Assembly: GCA_963819755.1 (NCBI GenBank)
Contig: CAWFXB010000002.1
Span: 1,488,001-1,552,000, forward strand
Origin: VRUE01 sp963819755
Lineage (GTDB): Bacteria; Actinomycetota; Thermoleophilia; Solirubrobacterales; 70-9
Length of the DNA: 64,000 nt
Reading direction: 5' to 3'
Below are positions 63,560 through 64,000 of the stretch, in pieces (within the stretch, counting starts at the first letter, position 1; each line of letters opens with the position of its first letter). Both the position numbers and the translations under genes were made by a program. Below the pieces are notes generated by a model, which was given only the letters and a program-made list of their open reading frames with translations, made no database searches and was not told where the DNA came from.

Positions 63560-64000
63560 GTGAGCACCTCTAAAGACGATGCAGGTTCGGGGAATGCCGG
63601 CGCCCAAAAAGGCTGTGCCGGTTGTGGCGCGACGTTGGCGGCCAACCAGCGCTACTGCCTGGAATGTGGGGCCAGAAATGGCCCCCTGCCGGCGGTGGTT
63701 GCGAGCCGGGTCACTGCCCTCAAAGAGCGTGGGCGTGGCAAGGATGCGGATGCGAGCGGCTCTGGGGCGTCGGCCGGCCCAGCCGCGCCCGATGCCGGCG
63801 AGGACCCGCCGAAGCAAGACGGTCGCTGGGATTTCATGCCCTCACCGCAGGTCGCCGCGATCGCGGTGATGGCTCTTCTGGCGGCGGGCGTCGTGCTCGG
63901 CTCAGTCACCAACCCGCTCGCCCAGGGGGCGGGAGCGGCGGCGATCATCCTCGAAGAAATAGGCGAACCGGCTCCCTCCGAAGCCGAAGAACCCGTCGCG
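63560..64000 (+). CDS. Zinc-ribbon membrane protein, 3'-partial
   Basis: GTG at 63,560 opens a frame that runs off the window end (147 codons visible). CAGCGATLAANQRYCLECGA then RNGPLPAVVASRV repeat the ribbon of the divergent gene; a helix follows (VAAIAVMALLAAGVVLGSVT) and an acidic Pro/Glu tail starts (GEPAPSEAEEPVA). It is a paralog of the 62,734 protein at its N-terminus. Confidence 0.75.
   Translation, partial: MSTSKDDAGSGNAGAQKGCAGCGATLAANQRYCLECGARNGPLPAVVASRVTALKERGRGKDADASGSGASAGPAAPDAGEDPPKQDGRWDFMPSPQVAAIAVMALLAAGVVLGSVTNPLAQGAGAAAIILEEIGEPAPSEAEEPVA

Overview
ORGANISM. The right part (about 46,900-64,000) is a GC-rich actinobacterial chromosome. It carries a large-type SRP RNA, the dnaX-ybaB-recR cluster, a pst phosphate operon and several membrane proteins with N-terminal CxxC zinc ribbons of the (C)AADQRYCLECG type. 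That zinc-ribbon style, with the ArsR-like and transglycosylase-like proteins, points to Thermoleophilia (Solirubrobacterales or relatives). The assignment is an inference from protein style, not from a marker gene.

PROPHAGE (1 to about 46,904). The left three quarters is the right-hand part of a siphovirus-type prophage inserted at the 3' end of a tRNA-Val(CAC) gene. Its left end lies outside the window. In order it holds: head-tail connection and tail genes (3-15,736: connector, tail terminator, HK97-gp10-like, major tail protein, frameshifted tail chaperone, 2044-aa tape measure, distal tail protein, 1412-aa tail protein with an embedded glycoside hydrolase); a lysis/late accessory block (15,843-19,883: overlapping small membrane proteins, a second free glycoside hydrolase, an NlpC/P60-like endolysin, holin-like, DUF1508-like and RusA-like proteins); a minus-strand accessory operon (21,581-19,871); a lysogenic-conversion and lysogeny zone (21,664-27,139: secreted transglycosylase-like protein with an apparent ATC start, GNAT toxin-antitoxin, small XRE and HTH proteins, ArsR-like regulator, HicBA, secreted protein, putative repressor); and a long, tightly coupled early operon (27,219-46,868: Cro-like regulator, RecT-like annealing protein, PD-(D/E)XK nuclease, many tiny zinc-binding proteins, a DnaA-domain-IV-like protein with DUF1376 and a candidate iteron origin, a protein with a 59-unit 12-nt tandem repeat, three DNA methyltransferases, several HNH proteins, ASCH protein, excisionase, tyrosine integrase).

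HOST. After the tRNA come a frameshifted cation/proton antiporter, a perfect 50-nt palindrome, the SRP RNA, a membrane protein, an ABC-2 exporter pair, acetolactate decarboxylase, a polytopic glycosyltransferase-like protein, dnaX-ybaB-recR, a LapA-like protein, a degenerate GGDEF protein, a MerR-type regulator, divergent pstS and pstCAB with a Pho-box-like triple repeat between them, and three zinc-ribbon membrane or coiled-coil proteins.

MOST UNUSUAL POINTS. (1) A DNA methyltransferase gene (42,230-44,887) has swallowed two HNH endonuclease genes, one sense but out of frame and one antisense, while its own 885-codon frame stays open. (2) A 708-bp array of a 12-bp unit encodes a tetrapeptide repeat in a phage protein. 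(3) The tape measure protein carries three candidate cell-wall or protein-cleaving modules. (4) A glycoside hydrolase domain is present twice, once fused in the tail and once free. (5) The Cro-like promoter appears leaderless and is framed by an inverted-repeat operator.
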